Origin: Gracilibacillus alcaliphilus
Lineage (GTDB): Bacteria; Bacillota; Bacilli; Bacillales; Amphibacillaceae
NCBI RefSeq assembly: GCF_016909015.1
Contig: NZ_JAFBFA010000007.1
Location: 104,342 to 168,341, forward strand
DNA length: 64,000 nt
Direction of reading: 5' to 3'
In this document: in pieces, positions 9,377 through 18,532 of the stretch
Numbering within the stretch: the stretch's first letter is position 1
Layout: every line of letters starts with the position of its first letter
Notes under the pieces: generated by a model
Databases searched by the model: none
What the model saw: the letters and a program-made list of their open reading frames with translations, nothing else
What the model was told of the DNA's origin: nothing
Made by a program: the position numbers and the translations under genes

Positions 9377-9570
9377 AAACACTGTTCTTGGGTGAGTTAT
9401 ATTTTGTGGAGAATATTAACATTAGAAGAAAATTTTTATTTTAGAGAATATTCGACAACTATTTTATATTACATTTTGTTTGTTCATTGTTACAATTTGG
9501 CTACAAATGTGTAATTCTTGTGTTAAATGCAGACGTTTCAAAGAAATAAAACCCGTGGAAATAGACTTAT

Positions 9571-9603
9571 AAAAAGACCATATTATTCCAATGGTCTTTT
9601 TTG
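9571..9603. terminator. bidirectional hairpin terminator
   Basis: An 11-bp stem (AAAAAGACCAT with ATGGTCTTTTT) and a T-run, about 195 bases after the glycerophosphodiesterase stop codon. Confidence 0.7.
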
Positions 9604-9749
9604 CTTATTCGAAACTTTTTTTAAAACATGGACATTGCTACAAAAATATGATCTAGAAAAATGAAAAATATACGAATTAACGAACATTATATTATTTTCA
9701 TTTTAAAAAGTTCGTATTTAATCCTTTTTAATCGGGGAGTATAGTAAAA

Positions 9750-9767
9750 TATCTCGAATTCAATATA
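9750..9767. promoter_or_regulatory. possible MhqR-like operator upstream of tad
   Basis: TATCTCGAATTCAATATA matches the left arm and centre of the MhqR-type palindrome that is seen at 62660 (TATCTCGAATTCGAAATA) but departs from symmetry in the right arm. It lies 114 bases before the first tad gene. It may be chance. Confidence 0.3.
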
Positions 9768-9880
9768 AAAAACCGTACGAATAACTAGGTAAAATCGACT
9801 GTTTTTGAGTTTTGGGCTTATCATTTTGTGACAAATTTAGTACTCTTTAATAGAAGATAAAGCAGGAAAAGGTGAGCAAG

Positions 9881-10981
9881 ATGCATAAAATTAATCTCGT
9901 ACTCTATACGTCTGATCTATCTTATGCCGAATACTTTTCTACCTACATTAGGAATCCAGAGAATGGAATGAGGTTTTCGGCAAAGATATATACAGATGCA
10001 GAGGCATTCTATAAAAATGTGCGCAACCAAAAGCAGCACATATTGTTAACAGATAAGTCGATAGAAGAGGAAGATAGTGTTAACTTTGATATTGTTATTC
10101 GTTTGGCTGATGGTCAGGATTTCAGTCATGAAGAAGTAAGTATCTTTAAATATCAGCCTTTAAAAGAAGTGCTGTCCCAAATACTGGCTATTTACTTCGA
10201 AACAAATGATAAGGTTAGCAAGTTAATGACTGGGAAACAAAAGGAAAAGGTGATCAGCTTCTACAGCGGTAGTGCTGGATCAGGCAAAACGTTAACGTCA
10301 CTCTGTTTGGCAAAATATTTAGCACAACAAGAGAAGCGAACTTTCTATCTTAGTTTGGAATCTATACATAGCACGTATTTGTTTTTTCAAGAGGAGAAGG
10401 GATCCTCTGTTGAGGTGTTCTATTATCTGAGAAATAATGTCGACAAATTAGTAGCTAAAGTAGAATCACTAAAATCTACTGACAGTCTGACTAATATTGA
10501 TTACTTCTCTTTGCCAGTCTCACTGGAAGAGATGGAAAATATCACAACTGAAGAAGTAGAATTACTGATTCAAGCCTTGAAGGACTCACAGAGTTATGAC
10601 TATATTATCATTGATTTAGACGCTTCCTTACATGACCGGAATCAGGCAGCAATGCGCGTCAGTGATGAGGTGGTATGGGTCTTAAGCTCTGACCAGACCA
10701 GCTTTGCCAGATCACAATATAAGCTGGAACAAGGAGTTCTGGATGAACAGATCGATAAGAATAAACTGCACTTTGTCTTGAATAAAGTAGGTTCACATCC
10801 TTTTGCTGGATTTAATAACTATAATTTCAGCATTGAGACACATATTCCTTTCCAGCCTCAGTGGCTGACGGCAAATGAACAAACCAAAATGTTAGAAGAT
10901 ACGTTTATTGGTGAGAAGCTGTTTCAATCTGTGGCAGAGGACATAGACATCAATATGGAGGTGTCACTTGTTGAAGGCTAG
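9881..10981 (+). CDS. tadZ: TadZ/CpaE-like ATPase, Tad pilus localisation factor
   Basis: A 366-residue protein with a receiver-like N-terminal region (about 1-110) without clear phosphorylation motif, followed by a ParA/MinD-type ATPase domain. The deviant Walker A is FYSGSAGSGKTLTSL near residue 130 and the Walker B region is YDYIIIDLDASL. In other Tad systems TadZ places the pilus machine in the cell. ATG 9881 has AGGAAAAGGTGA upstream; GTG 9872 is an alternative. It is the first gene of the Tad cluster and overlaps the next gene by 14 bases. Confidence 0.82.
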   Translation: MHKINLVLYTSDLSYAEYFSTYIRNPENGMRFSAKIYTDAEAFYKNVRNQKQHILLTDKSIEEEDSVNFDIVIRLADGQDFSHEEVSIFKYQPLKEVLSQILAIYFETNDKVSKLMTGKQKEKVISFYSGSAGSGKTLTSLCLAKYLAQQEKRTFYLSLESIHSTYLFFQEEKGSSVEVFYYLRNNVDKLVAKVESLKSTDSLTNIDYFSLPVSLEEMENITTEEVELLIQALKDSQSYDYIIIDLDASLHDRNQAAMRVSDEVVWVLSSDQTSFARSQYKLEQGVLDEQIDKNKLHFVLNKVGSHPFAGFNNYNFSIETHIPFQPQWLTANEQTKMLEDTFIGEKLFQSVAEDIDINMEVSLVEG

Positions 10982-12275
10982 TAATCAAGTGAAGCAGTCA
11001 GATCAGTCAGTCGAAGAAACACAAGTACAGACAGAGGATGAGATCACTGCGTTATTAATTGAAAAACTGCGTGAAGTGTTAGACTTTATGCATTCCACTA
11101 CAAATGAAGAATTGCTGGAAATGGTAGAAGATACTGTCATTGAGTATGCAAAGGAACACCAGCTAACATCACAGATGATGAAGCGGATTGTTGATAGAAT
11201 GTATCATGCCTTTCGCGGATTGGGAGTATTACAGCCTATCCTGGATGATCCCACGATTACAGAGATCATGATCAATAATCATGAGGAGATTTTTATTGAA
11301 CGAGATGGTAAAGTCTCACAGGCCAAGGCGAAATTCGAAAATAGACAGAAGTTAGAGGATACCATTCAGACGATTGTGTCTAAGGTAAACCGGGTCGTAA
11401 ATGAATCCAGTCCGATTGTCGATGCCAGGTTGGAGGACGGCTCGCGTGTGAATGTCGTCTTACCGCCGATTGCCTTGAAGGGACCTGCCATGACCATCCG
11501 TAAATTCCCAGAACGACCACTAATGATTGAGGATCTCATTCAATTCGGTGCCCTTGATAAAGAAGTTGCCTATTTTCTGCAACAGCTGGTAGAGGCCAAA
11601 TACAATATTTTCATCGGTGGGGGGACAGGTTCAGGGAAAACGACGTTCTTGAATGTCCTATCCAATTTTATTCCGACAGATGAACGATTGATTTCAATTG
11701 AAGACTCTGCCGAATTGCAAATTGTTAATATCCCGAACTTGGTTAGCTTAGAGACAAGAAATAAAAACACCGAGGGCAAAGGAGAAGTAACGATCCGTGA
11801 CTTAATCAAGGCGTCATTAAGGATGAGACCATCAAGAATTATTGTCGGTGAGGTTCGCGGGGCTGAGGCATTAGATATGCTTCAAGCCATGAATACTGGT
11901 CATGATGGCTCTTTATCTACAGGGCACGCCAACTCGATCAATGATATGTTAAGTCGTTTGGAAACAATGGTGTTAAGCGGTGCCGAATTACCGCTTGATG
12001 TAATTCGTAAACAGATTAGTTCCGCAATTGACATTATGGTCCACTTGACAAGATTTCGAGATCACTCCAGAAGGGTAGTACAAATCTCGGAAGTTCTAGG
12101 AATGGAGAATGGAGAGATTGTCACCGCTCCTCTGTATGAATTCGAAGAGGAAGGCGAAGACTACCGCGGCAAAATTATCGGTAAACTGAAGAAAACAGAT
12201 CATTCACTACAGGCTGTTAACAAATTGAAATTAGCAGGCAAGCATGATGTGGTAGAACAGTTTGCCAAAGTGTAA
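10968..12275 (+). CDS. tadA: TadA/CpaF-family pilus assembly ATPase
   Basis: A 435-residue secretion ATPase of the VirB11/CpaF type that powers Flp pilus extension and possibly retraction. Residues about 60-180 form the N-terminal domain (PILDDPTITEIMINNHEEIF is a family hallmark), followed by Walker A GGGTGSGKTTFLN, RMRPSRIIVGEVRGAEALD and the His box STGHANS. The start is TTG 10968 or the adjacent TTG 10971, with GGAGGTG upstream and overlap with tadZ, implying translational coupling. Cytoplasmic hexamer expected. Confidence 0.93.
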   Translation: MLKASNQVKQSDQSVEETQVQTEDEITALLIEKLREVLDFMHSTTNEELLEMVEDTVIEYAKEHQLTSQMMKRIVDRMYHAFRGLGVLQPILDDPTITEIMINNHEEIFIERDGKVSQAKAKFENRQKLEDTIQTIVSKVNRVVNESSPIVDARLEDGSRVNVVLPPIALKGPAMTIRKFPERPLMIEDLIQFGALDKEVAYFLQQLVEAKYNIFIGGGTGSGKTTFLNVLSNFIPTDERLISIEDSAELQIVNIPNLVSLETRNKNTEGKGEVTIRDLIKASLRMRPSRIIVGEVRGAEALDMLQAMNTGHDGSLSTGHANSINDMLSRLETMVLSGAELPLDVIRKQISSAIDIMVHLTRFRDHSRRVVQISEVLGMENGEIVTAPLYEFEEEGEDYRGKIIGKLKKTDHSLQAVNKLKLAGKHDVVEQFAKV

Positions 12276-12293
12276 CAGAAAGTAGGTCCAATC

Positions 12294-13223
12294 ATGAATA
12301 TTGAACAAATAATTGGCTCTATTGTCGTTGTTATTCTACTAGGTGTCCTAGTGGGACGGCGTGTGATCAAAAGCAGGAAGAACAAACAATTAGAGCGTGA
12401 GCTAGAAAAGCGAGAAGGGGAAATAAGAGAGAAGAGCATTGAAGCGATTCGGAAGCGGAATATTGGTGGCGAAACACTGATTGATTACGCCGTTTACGAA
12501 ATGACCTTTAAAGAGAAAGTGAAATATTCCCTTATTGCTGGTGCAGTGATCTTTGGAATTTCTTATTTGTTTTATGACAATATGATTCTTTCGCTGGTAG
12601 CCGCCTGTTTTGGTGTTTTCTATCCAAGATTTAAGAAAAAGGATTTGCGCAATAAGCGGAAGGATGAGCTGAGTTTGCAATTTAAGGAAGCTATTTCCTC
12701 ACTTGCCTCTTCCTTAGCGGCAGGACAATCGATTGAGAATGCCTTTCGAGACGTATTAAGGGACTTGAAGCTGCTGTATCCAGATGATGATACCTATATT
12801 ATTAAGGAATTTCAGCTGATTAACCGGAGAATCGAGAATGGAGAAATCGTCGAACGAGCGATTGCCGATTTTGCGAACAGGTCTGATATTGATGATATTC
12901 AGAATTTCTCAGATGTATTTATTACTTGTAAACGTACAGGCGGGGATTTGGTAGAGATTATCAAGCGAACAGCTGATATTATTACTGATAAAATTGAGAT
13001 ACAGCAAGATATCAAGGTCCTTGTCTCTCAGAAGAAATTTGAGTCTAAGATTATGGCGATCGCCCCATTAGGGATTACCTTATTTCTAAAAATGTCATCA
13101 CCAGACTTTGTGGCACCTTTATATGAGTTTGGCACACCTGGTCCAGTTATTATGACCGTCGTCTTGATTTGTGTAGGCTGCAGTTTATTAATCAGTCAGA
13201 AAATCATGGATATCCAGGTTTAG
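12294..13223 (+). CDS. tadB: TadB-like inner-membrane platform protein (T2SSF family)
   Basis: A 309-residue type II secretion F-domain protein. One hydrophobic segment at the N-terminus, a pair around residues 80-110 and a pair at the C-terminus flank the cytoplasmic F domain (EAISSLASSLAAGQSIENAF and CKRTGGDLVEIIKRTADII are the conserved parts). It forms with TadC the platform on which TadA acts. RBS AGAAAGTAGG precedes ATG 12294, 18 bases after tadA. Confidence 0.88.
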   Translation: MNIEQIIGSIVVVILLGVLVGRRVIKSRKNKQLERELEKREGEIREKSIEAIRKRNIGGETLIDYAVYEMTFKEKVKYSLIAGAVIFGISYLFYDNMILSLVAACFGVFYPRFKKKDLRNKRKDELSLQFKEAISSLASSLAAGQSIENAFRDVLRDLKLLYPDDDTYIIKEFQLINRRIENGEIVERAIADFANRSDIDDIQNFSDVFITCKRTGGDLVEIIKRTADIITDKIEIQQDIKVLVSQKKFESKIMAIAPLGITLFLKMSSPDFVAPLYEFGTPGPVIMTVVLICVGCSLLISQKIMDIQV

Positions 13224-13245
13224 CGGCTGGAAAGGAGCAGCGACT

Positions 13246-14112
13246 ATGACATTGAAAATTATTATTCTAGTTATTATCGTCATTACACTGTTTGGTGTAT
13301 TAAGCAATAGAAAGGTCTACGCCTCTTTTATTGAACAATATAAAGAGGATATTACCTTACCAATCATGGCGCCGTTTGCTTTTGGAATTATTGATAGATT
13401 GAATCTGTATAAGCGGATGCCGAAATTGATTAACTCGATCCACCAGAAGATGATTATCCTGCGAGGCAGTAAACTGTCAGGGGATTACACCAAGATTTAC
13501 TTAGCAAAAATGATTACTTTAATCAATCTGATGCTTTTCTTTACCTTTGTTTTGGTAGAGACGAGCGATGGGGGCAACAGCAATCTTATCTATGGTTTTG
13601 TCCTGATGGTGGTGGTAAGTGTCTTCTTAGTCAAAGATTTGGATAAGAAGGTGAAACAGCGGAAAGATTCCATTATTATCGAACTGCCGGAATTCGTCAA
13701 CAAAGTTATTTTACTGGTAAATGCCGGCGAGACCGTTCAGGGAGCGATCAAAAAGAGTGTCGATCAAAAGAAGAACCATATCTTTGATTCCCCGCTGTAT
13801 TTCGAACTGAACGAGGCAGTGAACAAGATGTCCGCTAATACCTCTTTTCAAGAGGTGATGAAGGATCTCAATTACCGCTGCGGTATCCAAGAAGTATCCA
13901 TTTTTACAACAACAGTGATGATGAATTACCGCAAAGGCGGGGCATTACTAGTGCAATCATTAAATGAATTATCTGTATCATTATGGGACAAACGAAAAAC
14001 TGTTACAAGAATAAAAGGTGAAGAAGCCTCATCTAAATTGGTATTTCCGATCATCTTTATATTTGCCGCAGTTCTTCTGATTGTTATATATCCTGCAATA
14101 GCAGTGTTTTAA
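13246..14112 (+). CDS. tadC: TadC-like inner-membrane platform protein (T2SSF family)
   Basis: A 288-residue F-domain protein with the same layout as TadB: N-terminal helix, paired helices at about 85-130, cytoplasmic F domain (ELPEFVNKVILLVNAGETVQ; NYRKGGALLVQSLNELS) and C-terminal helix. It lies 22 bases downstream of tadB with AAAGGAG before ATG. Its position after tadB is the usual Tad gene order. Confidence 0.87.
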   Translation: MTLKIIILVIIVITLFGVLSNRKVYASFIEQYKEDITLPIMAPFAFGIIDRLNLYKRMPKLINSIHQKMIILRGSKLSGDYTKIYLAKMITLINLMLFFTFVLVETSDGGNSNLIYGFVLMVVVSVFLVKDLDKKVKQRKDSIIIELPEFVNKVILLVNAGETVQGAIKKSVDQKKNHIFDSPLYFELNEAVNKMSANTSFQEVMKDLNYRCGIQEVSIFTTTVMMNYRKGGALLVQSLNELSVSLWDKRKTVTRIKGEEASSKLVFPIIFIFAAVLLIVIYPAIAVF

Positions 14113-14137
14113 TTAATAATAAAAGGAGAGATTGATA

Positions 14138-14314
14138 ATGAATCAATTACAAACATTTTTCAAAAATTTCTGGAATGACGAGGAAGGATTAGAGACAATT
14201 GAAATCTTATTGATTTTATCTGTGCTTATCGTTATTGCTATTATGTTCAAAGACAGAATTATGGGATGGGCTAATCAATTATTTGATGATATCGATTCTG
14301 AAATTATGAACTAA
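14138..14314 (+). CDS. flp: Flp-type pilin (type IVb prepilin)
   Basis: A 58-residue protein with a short charged leader (FFKNFWNDEEG), a conserved glutamate directly before the hydrophobic stretch (LETIEILLILSVLIVIAIMF) and a short C-terminal tail. This is the Flp1-type pilin layout: the prepilin peptidase encoded at 19441 would cut after the glycine and leave the Glu at position 5 that drives polymerisation. It is probably the major pilin, since it has the strongest ribosome binding site (AAAGGAGA) of the cluster. Start ATG 14138 preferred over the in-frame TTG two codons earlier. Confidence 0.85.
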   Translation: MNQLQTFFKNFWNDEEGLETIEILLILSVLIVIAIMFKDRIMGWANQLFDDIDSEIMN

Positions 14315-14432
14315 ATAAACCAGAGGGAAAGTGCTTCTAAACTCTATATGTTGGTCAATGGTTTTATGGAGGCTGTATATCCGTTTCCATCACCATTGCC
14401 AACCATTTGTTTTCTAGGGAGGACAAATATTT

Positions 14433-15086
14433 ATGAATAAATATAAACACATAACCTTACTATTATTGTTTATCATGGGTCTATTATTGGCAGCTTGTTC
14501 TAATGAGGAGGAGCCAGTGGAAGATCCTGAGCCAACAGAGACGGAACAAAGTGAGACTGATACGTCGGAAGAGACCACGGCACCTGAATCAGGTGAGGAA
14601 GCCGAGACAGAGGAAGATGAAGGTGCCTCAAGTGATGAGCATATAGAGCATCAGCTTGAGTTAAGTATAGGTGATACAGGAACTGTTGTCAGTTCCACCG
14701 ACCAATTAAAGTATGAAGTGACCTTAAATGAAGTAAGTTTTCAAGATGAACTTGATAATGTCCCTTCCTACGGTAATAAGTTTATGATAGTTAACGTAAC
14801 AGTAGAAAATGTTGATGAAAGAGCATTTGAAGTGGCTGATATGTTTGAACCTGGTATAGGAGTACTTGATTCTCAAGAGTATAAGCCACCTGTGGAAGCA
14901 GATATATTGCAAGGTGTCTCTGATATAGAATTGCTGGATGGAGAATTAGCTCCTGGTGATTCTGTTACAGGAGACTATGTTTTCCGAATGGAAGAAGCAG
15001 ATAACTATAGTTTTACTTATGGGCATGAGGCGGATCAGATTATCACTCGTGCAGAGTGGCAATTTAGTGCAGATGAAGTCGACTAA
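14433..15086 (+). CDS. DUF4352-type lipoprotein in the tad locus
   Basis: A 217-residue lipoprotein: signal with lipobox LLAAC, a long acidic low-complexity linker rich in Glu, Thr and Asp (about residues 23-75), then a DUF4352-like immunoglobulin-type domain (LKYEVTLNEVSFQDE ... KFMIVNVTVENVDERAF ... LAPGDSVTGDYVF). Such domains are found on the outer surface of Gram-positive cells. It resembles the second lipoprotein at 17942. Function in the pilus is unknown; a surface anchor or sheath is a guess. Confidence 0.75.
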   Translation: MNKYKHITLLLLFIMGLLLAACSNEEEPVEDPEPTETEQSETDTSEETTAPESGEEAETEEDEGASSDEHIEHQLELSIGDTGTVVSSTDQLKYEVTLNEVSFQDELDNVPSYGNKFMIVNVTVENVDERAFEVADMFEPGIGVLDSQEYKPPVEADILQGVSDIELLDGELAPGDSVTGDYVFRMEEADNYSFTYGHEADQIITRAEWQFSADEVD

Positions 15087-15137
15087 TTCAGAAATACTAG
15101 TGACTGATTAATTGCAGCAATGAAGGGAGTAATCATA

Positions 15138-15761
15138 ATGAAGTCCTTTCTGAAAGACGAACGAGGGAGCTTTACTATTGAAGCTACCCTTGTCTTTCCT
15201 GCTCTTCTGATATTTACTCTGGTAGGTGTGTTTTTTTGTATTATTATTTTTCAATTGGGCACATCTAGTTATATGGCACAGAAGGTATCAAATGAACTGG
15301 CGTATACGTGGAACAGTTCACATAAAGATATCAAAACGAGTGAGATAGATAAAGCCAATTACACCGGTTTGGATGGTGGAGATGGTTTATATTGGCGTGT
15401 AGCGGATAATGATATTTTAGGTTTTTTTAATTTAAGTGGGTTTACTGGAGACAGCTTGATAGAGAGGAAGATGGATAGAGCGATGATATACAATGGCTCT
15501 ATTGCAATAGATGTGGATTACAATAACATTCTCATCTATAGTGAAGTAGAAGTGACTGCTACATCAAACTTGTTCATCCCTTCGTTTTTGAAAAATATGA
15601 TTGGCAGCAAGGTAGAAGCATCATCCAGCCATGTGGTTACCGAAACCCCAGAATTAGTTAGAACTGCTAATTTCGCTAAGTACTTATGGAGTGAGTTTGG
15701 CAAAGATGGTCCTTTAGGTGACGCAATTAACTCCATTAAGAAGTTCTTTGGTGGTGAATAA
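15138..15761 (+). CDS. tadE: TadE-like pseudopilin
   Basis: A 207-residue protein with the class signature: short basic leader ending DERGSFTIEATLVFPALL, giving a prepilin-type cleavage after Gly with Glu following, then one transmembrane helix and a hydrophilic extracellular part. TadE pseudopilins are processed by the same prepilin peptidase and act in pilus assembly. AAGGGAG precedes ATG 15138; an in-frame ATG six codons earlier overlaps that ribosome binding site and is unlikely. Confidence 0.82.
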   Translation: MKSFLKDERGSFTIEATLVFPALLIFTLVGVFFCIIIFQLGTSSYMAQKVSNELAYTWNSSHKDIKTSEIDKANYTGLDGGDGLYWRVADNDILGFFNLSGFTGDSLIERKMDRAMIYNGSIAIDVDYNNILIYSEVEVTATSNLFIPSFLKNMIGSKVEASSSHVVTETPELVRTANFAKYLWSEFGKDGPLGDAINSIKKFFGGE

Positions 15762-15762
15762 G

Positions 15763-17925
15763 GTGAATGATTTGAGGAAAAAAATAAAACGGCTTTTTTT
15801 TAAGGATAATGGTTCTGTCTCTATTTATGCTATTATGATTATCCTGCCAATCTTTTTGCTGAATGCACTATTAATTGATACACTGCGTATCCTTAGTGCA
15901 GAACGCCAAATTGATAGTGCAATAGATACTGCATTGCGTTCTACTATGTCACAATTTAGCTCAGAGCTGGCAGGTGTTGGTTTATTCGCCTATGGTGGTA
16001 GTGATGCGGGGGCAGACTTTACTACATATTTGAATGATCAATTTTATGAGGGGGCTGATTTGTCAGGAACACAAAATCTTTCCCGACCTACAATTACAAG
16101 TGCTACAGCCAGTTTTGACAACTCTCGTAATCTAGTTGATTATGATGTATTTCGTCATCAAGTGGTAGAAAGCATGAAATATCAAGCTCCTGTACAAATT
16201 GGGAATGACCTCTTTGAACTTCTAACTAATCAGAATGTAAATGAAGAACAGGTAGAAGAGGCACAGAAATTAGTAGAAAATTATGAAGAAATTCTAAATT
16301 TAATGAAGAAGCGGAATACAGAAATTGATAAAGCTATTAAACAGTTAGAACCTTATATCAGAATAGTGAAAAAAGATATAGAAGATAAAATCATCGGTAA
16401 GCCAGTTAGCACGGATGATGAAAAAATACCAGAAAGTATAAGCACTTTCCAGCAGATGTACTTTTATTTGGATAGATATGAAGAATTGAAAGAAAAACAA
16501 GAGGATGAGGAAGAAGACGATCTAACTTCAGATGAACAAGCTGAGATTAACAGTTATGAAACAGCAATGAACCCAGAACATTTTAAGGGTATAGCTGATG
16601 TGGCAATATACCATGCAGATATTCCGCCACCACTGGTTGGGAGGAATGGTTCGCCAAAAAGCCCAAGCAGCGGTTCAGCGAAAGATTATAATGATCAAAT
16701 TAAGGATTTGATAGGTGAAATCGAGGGATTGGCCTCCGAATTGGATGAGTTTACCTTAAATGATGACTTTTTCACAGAAATATTGGAGAATGAAGACTAC
16801 ATTTATGAAAGTGTTCGCTTTGATAAGCAATTACAGGGAACTCCTACAACTGAAAGTCTGGGGAATTTAACTGTCTACGAATTGTTTTTAGCGTTTCATG
16901 TGGCAATTGAAGCAGGTAATAAACTACTTGCTGATGGAGTAATTACAGAATTAAACAGTAAATTGTCCAAATTGGAAAAGAACCAAATCAAAAAAATCGA
17001 GACTCAGATGAGTAAATATGATAAGGTCAAAAAAGCCTTAGAGAATACAGATATAGAAGCAGAAGAGGAAAAAGCAGATAGCAGTTTTGGTGAATTGTGG
17101 GCTGATCTGAATAAGATTAATGATATCAAGAACCAAATATCGGGTGATAATCAGCTTTACGCAGAATTAGATCAGATTATCGCGGAATATGATGGAGCCA
17201 CAGGTCAAGGTGGAGATACGGAAGAACCCAGCCGTTTACAATTCATTACCGATGCTTTTGAACGATTTAAAGAATTTGTTGCCTTTATCCAAGGTTTTCC
17301 AACATCGGTTCGTAATGAGTTATATGTGAATGAATACATTATGGCAAATTATGGATCAAAGGGACCTTATGAATTAACTAAAGCAGAATCTTATGCTTTT
17401 TCTACTAAAAAAGCACAGTATATTACTTATGGTTATAATACTGCTGGTATCAATTATTTTATGTTTTTAAAGGATATTGCGTTAATTTTATTCGTAGGGA
17501 ACTTAATAGGTCAAGCTTTGCAAGGTGGATTTGCAGGCCCGTTAGGTTTCTTAAAGGCTTTAGCAGGGGCACTGGCAACCACTGCTACGGATTTGCATAC
17601 TCTTACTACAAAAGATAGATTGCAATGGAATCCATTTAAGGCATTTGGAGGTAAAGGTGTTCCAACGAATATGCCAATGTTCTTGCGCATCATGATGGCC
17701 ATGAAGTCTACTGGAGAAACCTATAATAATGAGAAGATGAGAAGGTTGCAGGCAGTGGTAACGAAAGAAACTGGTGTCAACCTCAACAGCAGCCCGTCAT
17801 ACATTGAAGGAAATGTACAGGGCAGATTGAAGCTATGGTTTATTCCACAGTTGGCGGAGGTGTTGCCAGGCAATGTAGAAGGCAGCTATTATGTGTTTGA
17901 TAAACGAAAAGTATATACCTACTAG
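15763..17925 (+). CDS. large TadG-like pilus assembly protein
   Basis: About 720 residues, an unusually large protein for the family. The N-terminus (KDNGSVSIYAIMIILPIFLL) is a TadE/TadG-type membrane anchor; the following ALLIDTLRILSAERQIDSAIDTALRSTMSQ is a Tad/TadG feature. Then comes a long, mostly helical, acidic extracellular region (about 150-540, coiled-coil-like) with a second hydrophobic segment around 575-625 (LKDIALILFVGNLIG and the following Gly/Ala-rich part). GTG 15763 is two bases after the tadE stop; TTG 15772 is an alternative. Probably a minor tip or scaffold component; that role is inferred. Confidence 0.7.
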   Translation: MNDLRKKIKRLFFKDNGSVSIYAIMIILPIFLLNALLIDTLRILSAERQIDSAIDTALRSTMSQFSSELAGVGLFAYGGSDAGADFTTYLNDQFYEGADLSGTQNLSRPTITSATASFDNSRNLVDYDVFRHQVVESMKYQAPVQIGNDLFELLTNQNVNEEQVEEAQKLVENYEEILNLMKKRNTEIDKAIKQLEPYIRIVKKDIEDKIIGKPVSTDDEKIPESISTFQQMYFYLDRYEELKEKQEDEEEDDLTSDEQAEINSYETAMNPEHFKGIADVAIYHADIPPPLVGRNGSPKSPSSGSAKDYNDQIKDLIGEIEGLASELDEFTLNDDFFTEILENEDYIYESVRFDKQLQGTPTTESLGNLTVYELFLAFHVAIEAGNKLLADGVITELNSKLSKLEKNQIKKIETQMSKYDKVKKALENTDIEAEEEKADSSFGELWADLNKINDIKNQISGDNQLYAELDQIIAEYDGATGQGGDTEEPSRLQFITDAFERFKEFVAFIQGFPTSVRNELYVNEYIMANYGSKGPYELTKAESYAFSTKKAQYITYGYNTAGINYFMFLKDIALILFVGNLIGQALQGGFAGPLGFLKALAGALATTATDLHTLTTKDRLQWNPFKAFGGKGVPTNMPMFLRIMMAMKSTGETYNNEKMRRLQAVVTKETGVNLNSSPSYIEGNVQGRLKLWFIPQLAEVLPGNVEGSYYVFDKRKVYTY

Positions 17926-17941
17926 TCAGGAGGATGAACAA

Positions 17942-18532
17942 ATGAAAAAATTACTTGTTTTGTTATTTGCAGGTTTGCTGTTAGTGGCCTGTAGTGATGA
18001 TGGAGACACGACAGAAAACACCGGAGAAGAAAATACGGATACAACTACTGAAAATGAAGATACGGAGACAGACACAGATACTTCGGATGATGCAGATCAG
18101 AAAAAAGTATATCAAATTGGAGAAACAGCGGTGATTACTAGTGATCTATATGAGTTTGACTATGAAGTAACCGTTAATGATTTTCAATTAACAAAAGAAG
18201 TGGATGGCAGCACGATTGATGATTATCTTTCCGGGGCTCTTGAAGAAGATGTATTTGCGGTAGTAGACATTACAATCAAAAATATTAGTGACGAGAGCTA
18301 TGTTCCAAATCAAATGTTTTCTGCTAATTTCTCAGGTATTGATGAAGACGGTGGACACACATCTTATGATGAATTCTTTCCAGAAGGAGATGAAGAGTTA
18401 GCTCCAGGCGAAGAAGTGGAAGGACATTTGGTTTACATGACGACAACCGATTATGCGGATGCCTTTTTATTGAAATATGAGTTTACATCCGATACAGAAA
18501 CACATTTCGAACTACCGAATCCAGAACAATAA
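17942..18532 (+). CDS. second DUF4352-type lipoprotein in the tad locus
   Basis: A 196-residue lipoprotein with lipobox LLLVAC, an acidic Thr/Glu/Asp linker (about 22-58) and a DUF4352-like domain (YEFDYEVTVNDFQLTKEVDG ... VFAVVDITIKNISDESYVP ... LAPGEEVEGHLVYM). Same architecture as the protein at 14433, from which it differs enough to be an old duplicate. AGGAGG lies eight bases before ATG 17942; the gene begins 16 bases after the TadG-like gene. Confidence 0.75.
   Translation: MKKLLVLLFAGLLLVACSDDGDTTENTGEENTDTTTENEDTETDTDTSDDADQKKVYQIGETAVITSDLYEFDYEVTVNDFQLTKEVDGSTIDDYLSGALEEDVFAVVDITIKNISDESYVPNQMFSANFSGIDEDGGHTSYDEFFPEGDEELAPGEEVEGHLVYMTTTDYADAFLLKYEFTSDTETHFELPNPEQ

Larger units (their letters stand above)
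9377..9880. other. intergenic region upstream of the tad locus
   Basis: About 500 bases without a gene. It holds the hairpin at 9571-9603 and, at 9750-9767, a sequence matching most of the MhqR-type operator seen at 62660. The last 120 bases are the likely promoter region of the Tad operon but I cannot pick a single promoter with confidence. No riboswitch fold was recognised. Confidence 0.5.

Noticed and set aside
9377..9880. Possible cyclic-di-GMP riboswitch before the tad genes
   Set aside because: Such riboswitches often precede pilus genes, so I looked, but neither the conserved sequence blocks nor a plausible aptamer fold was seen.
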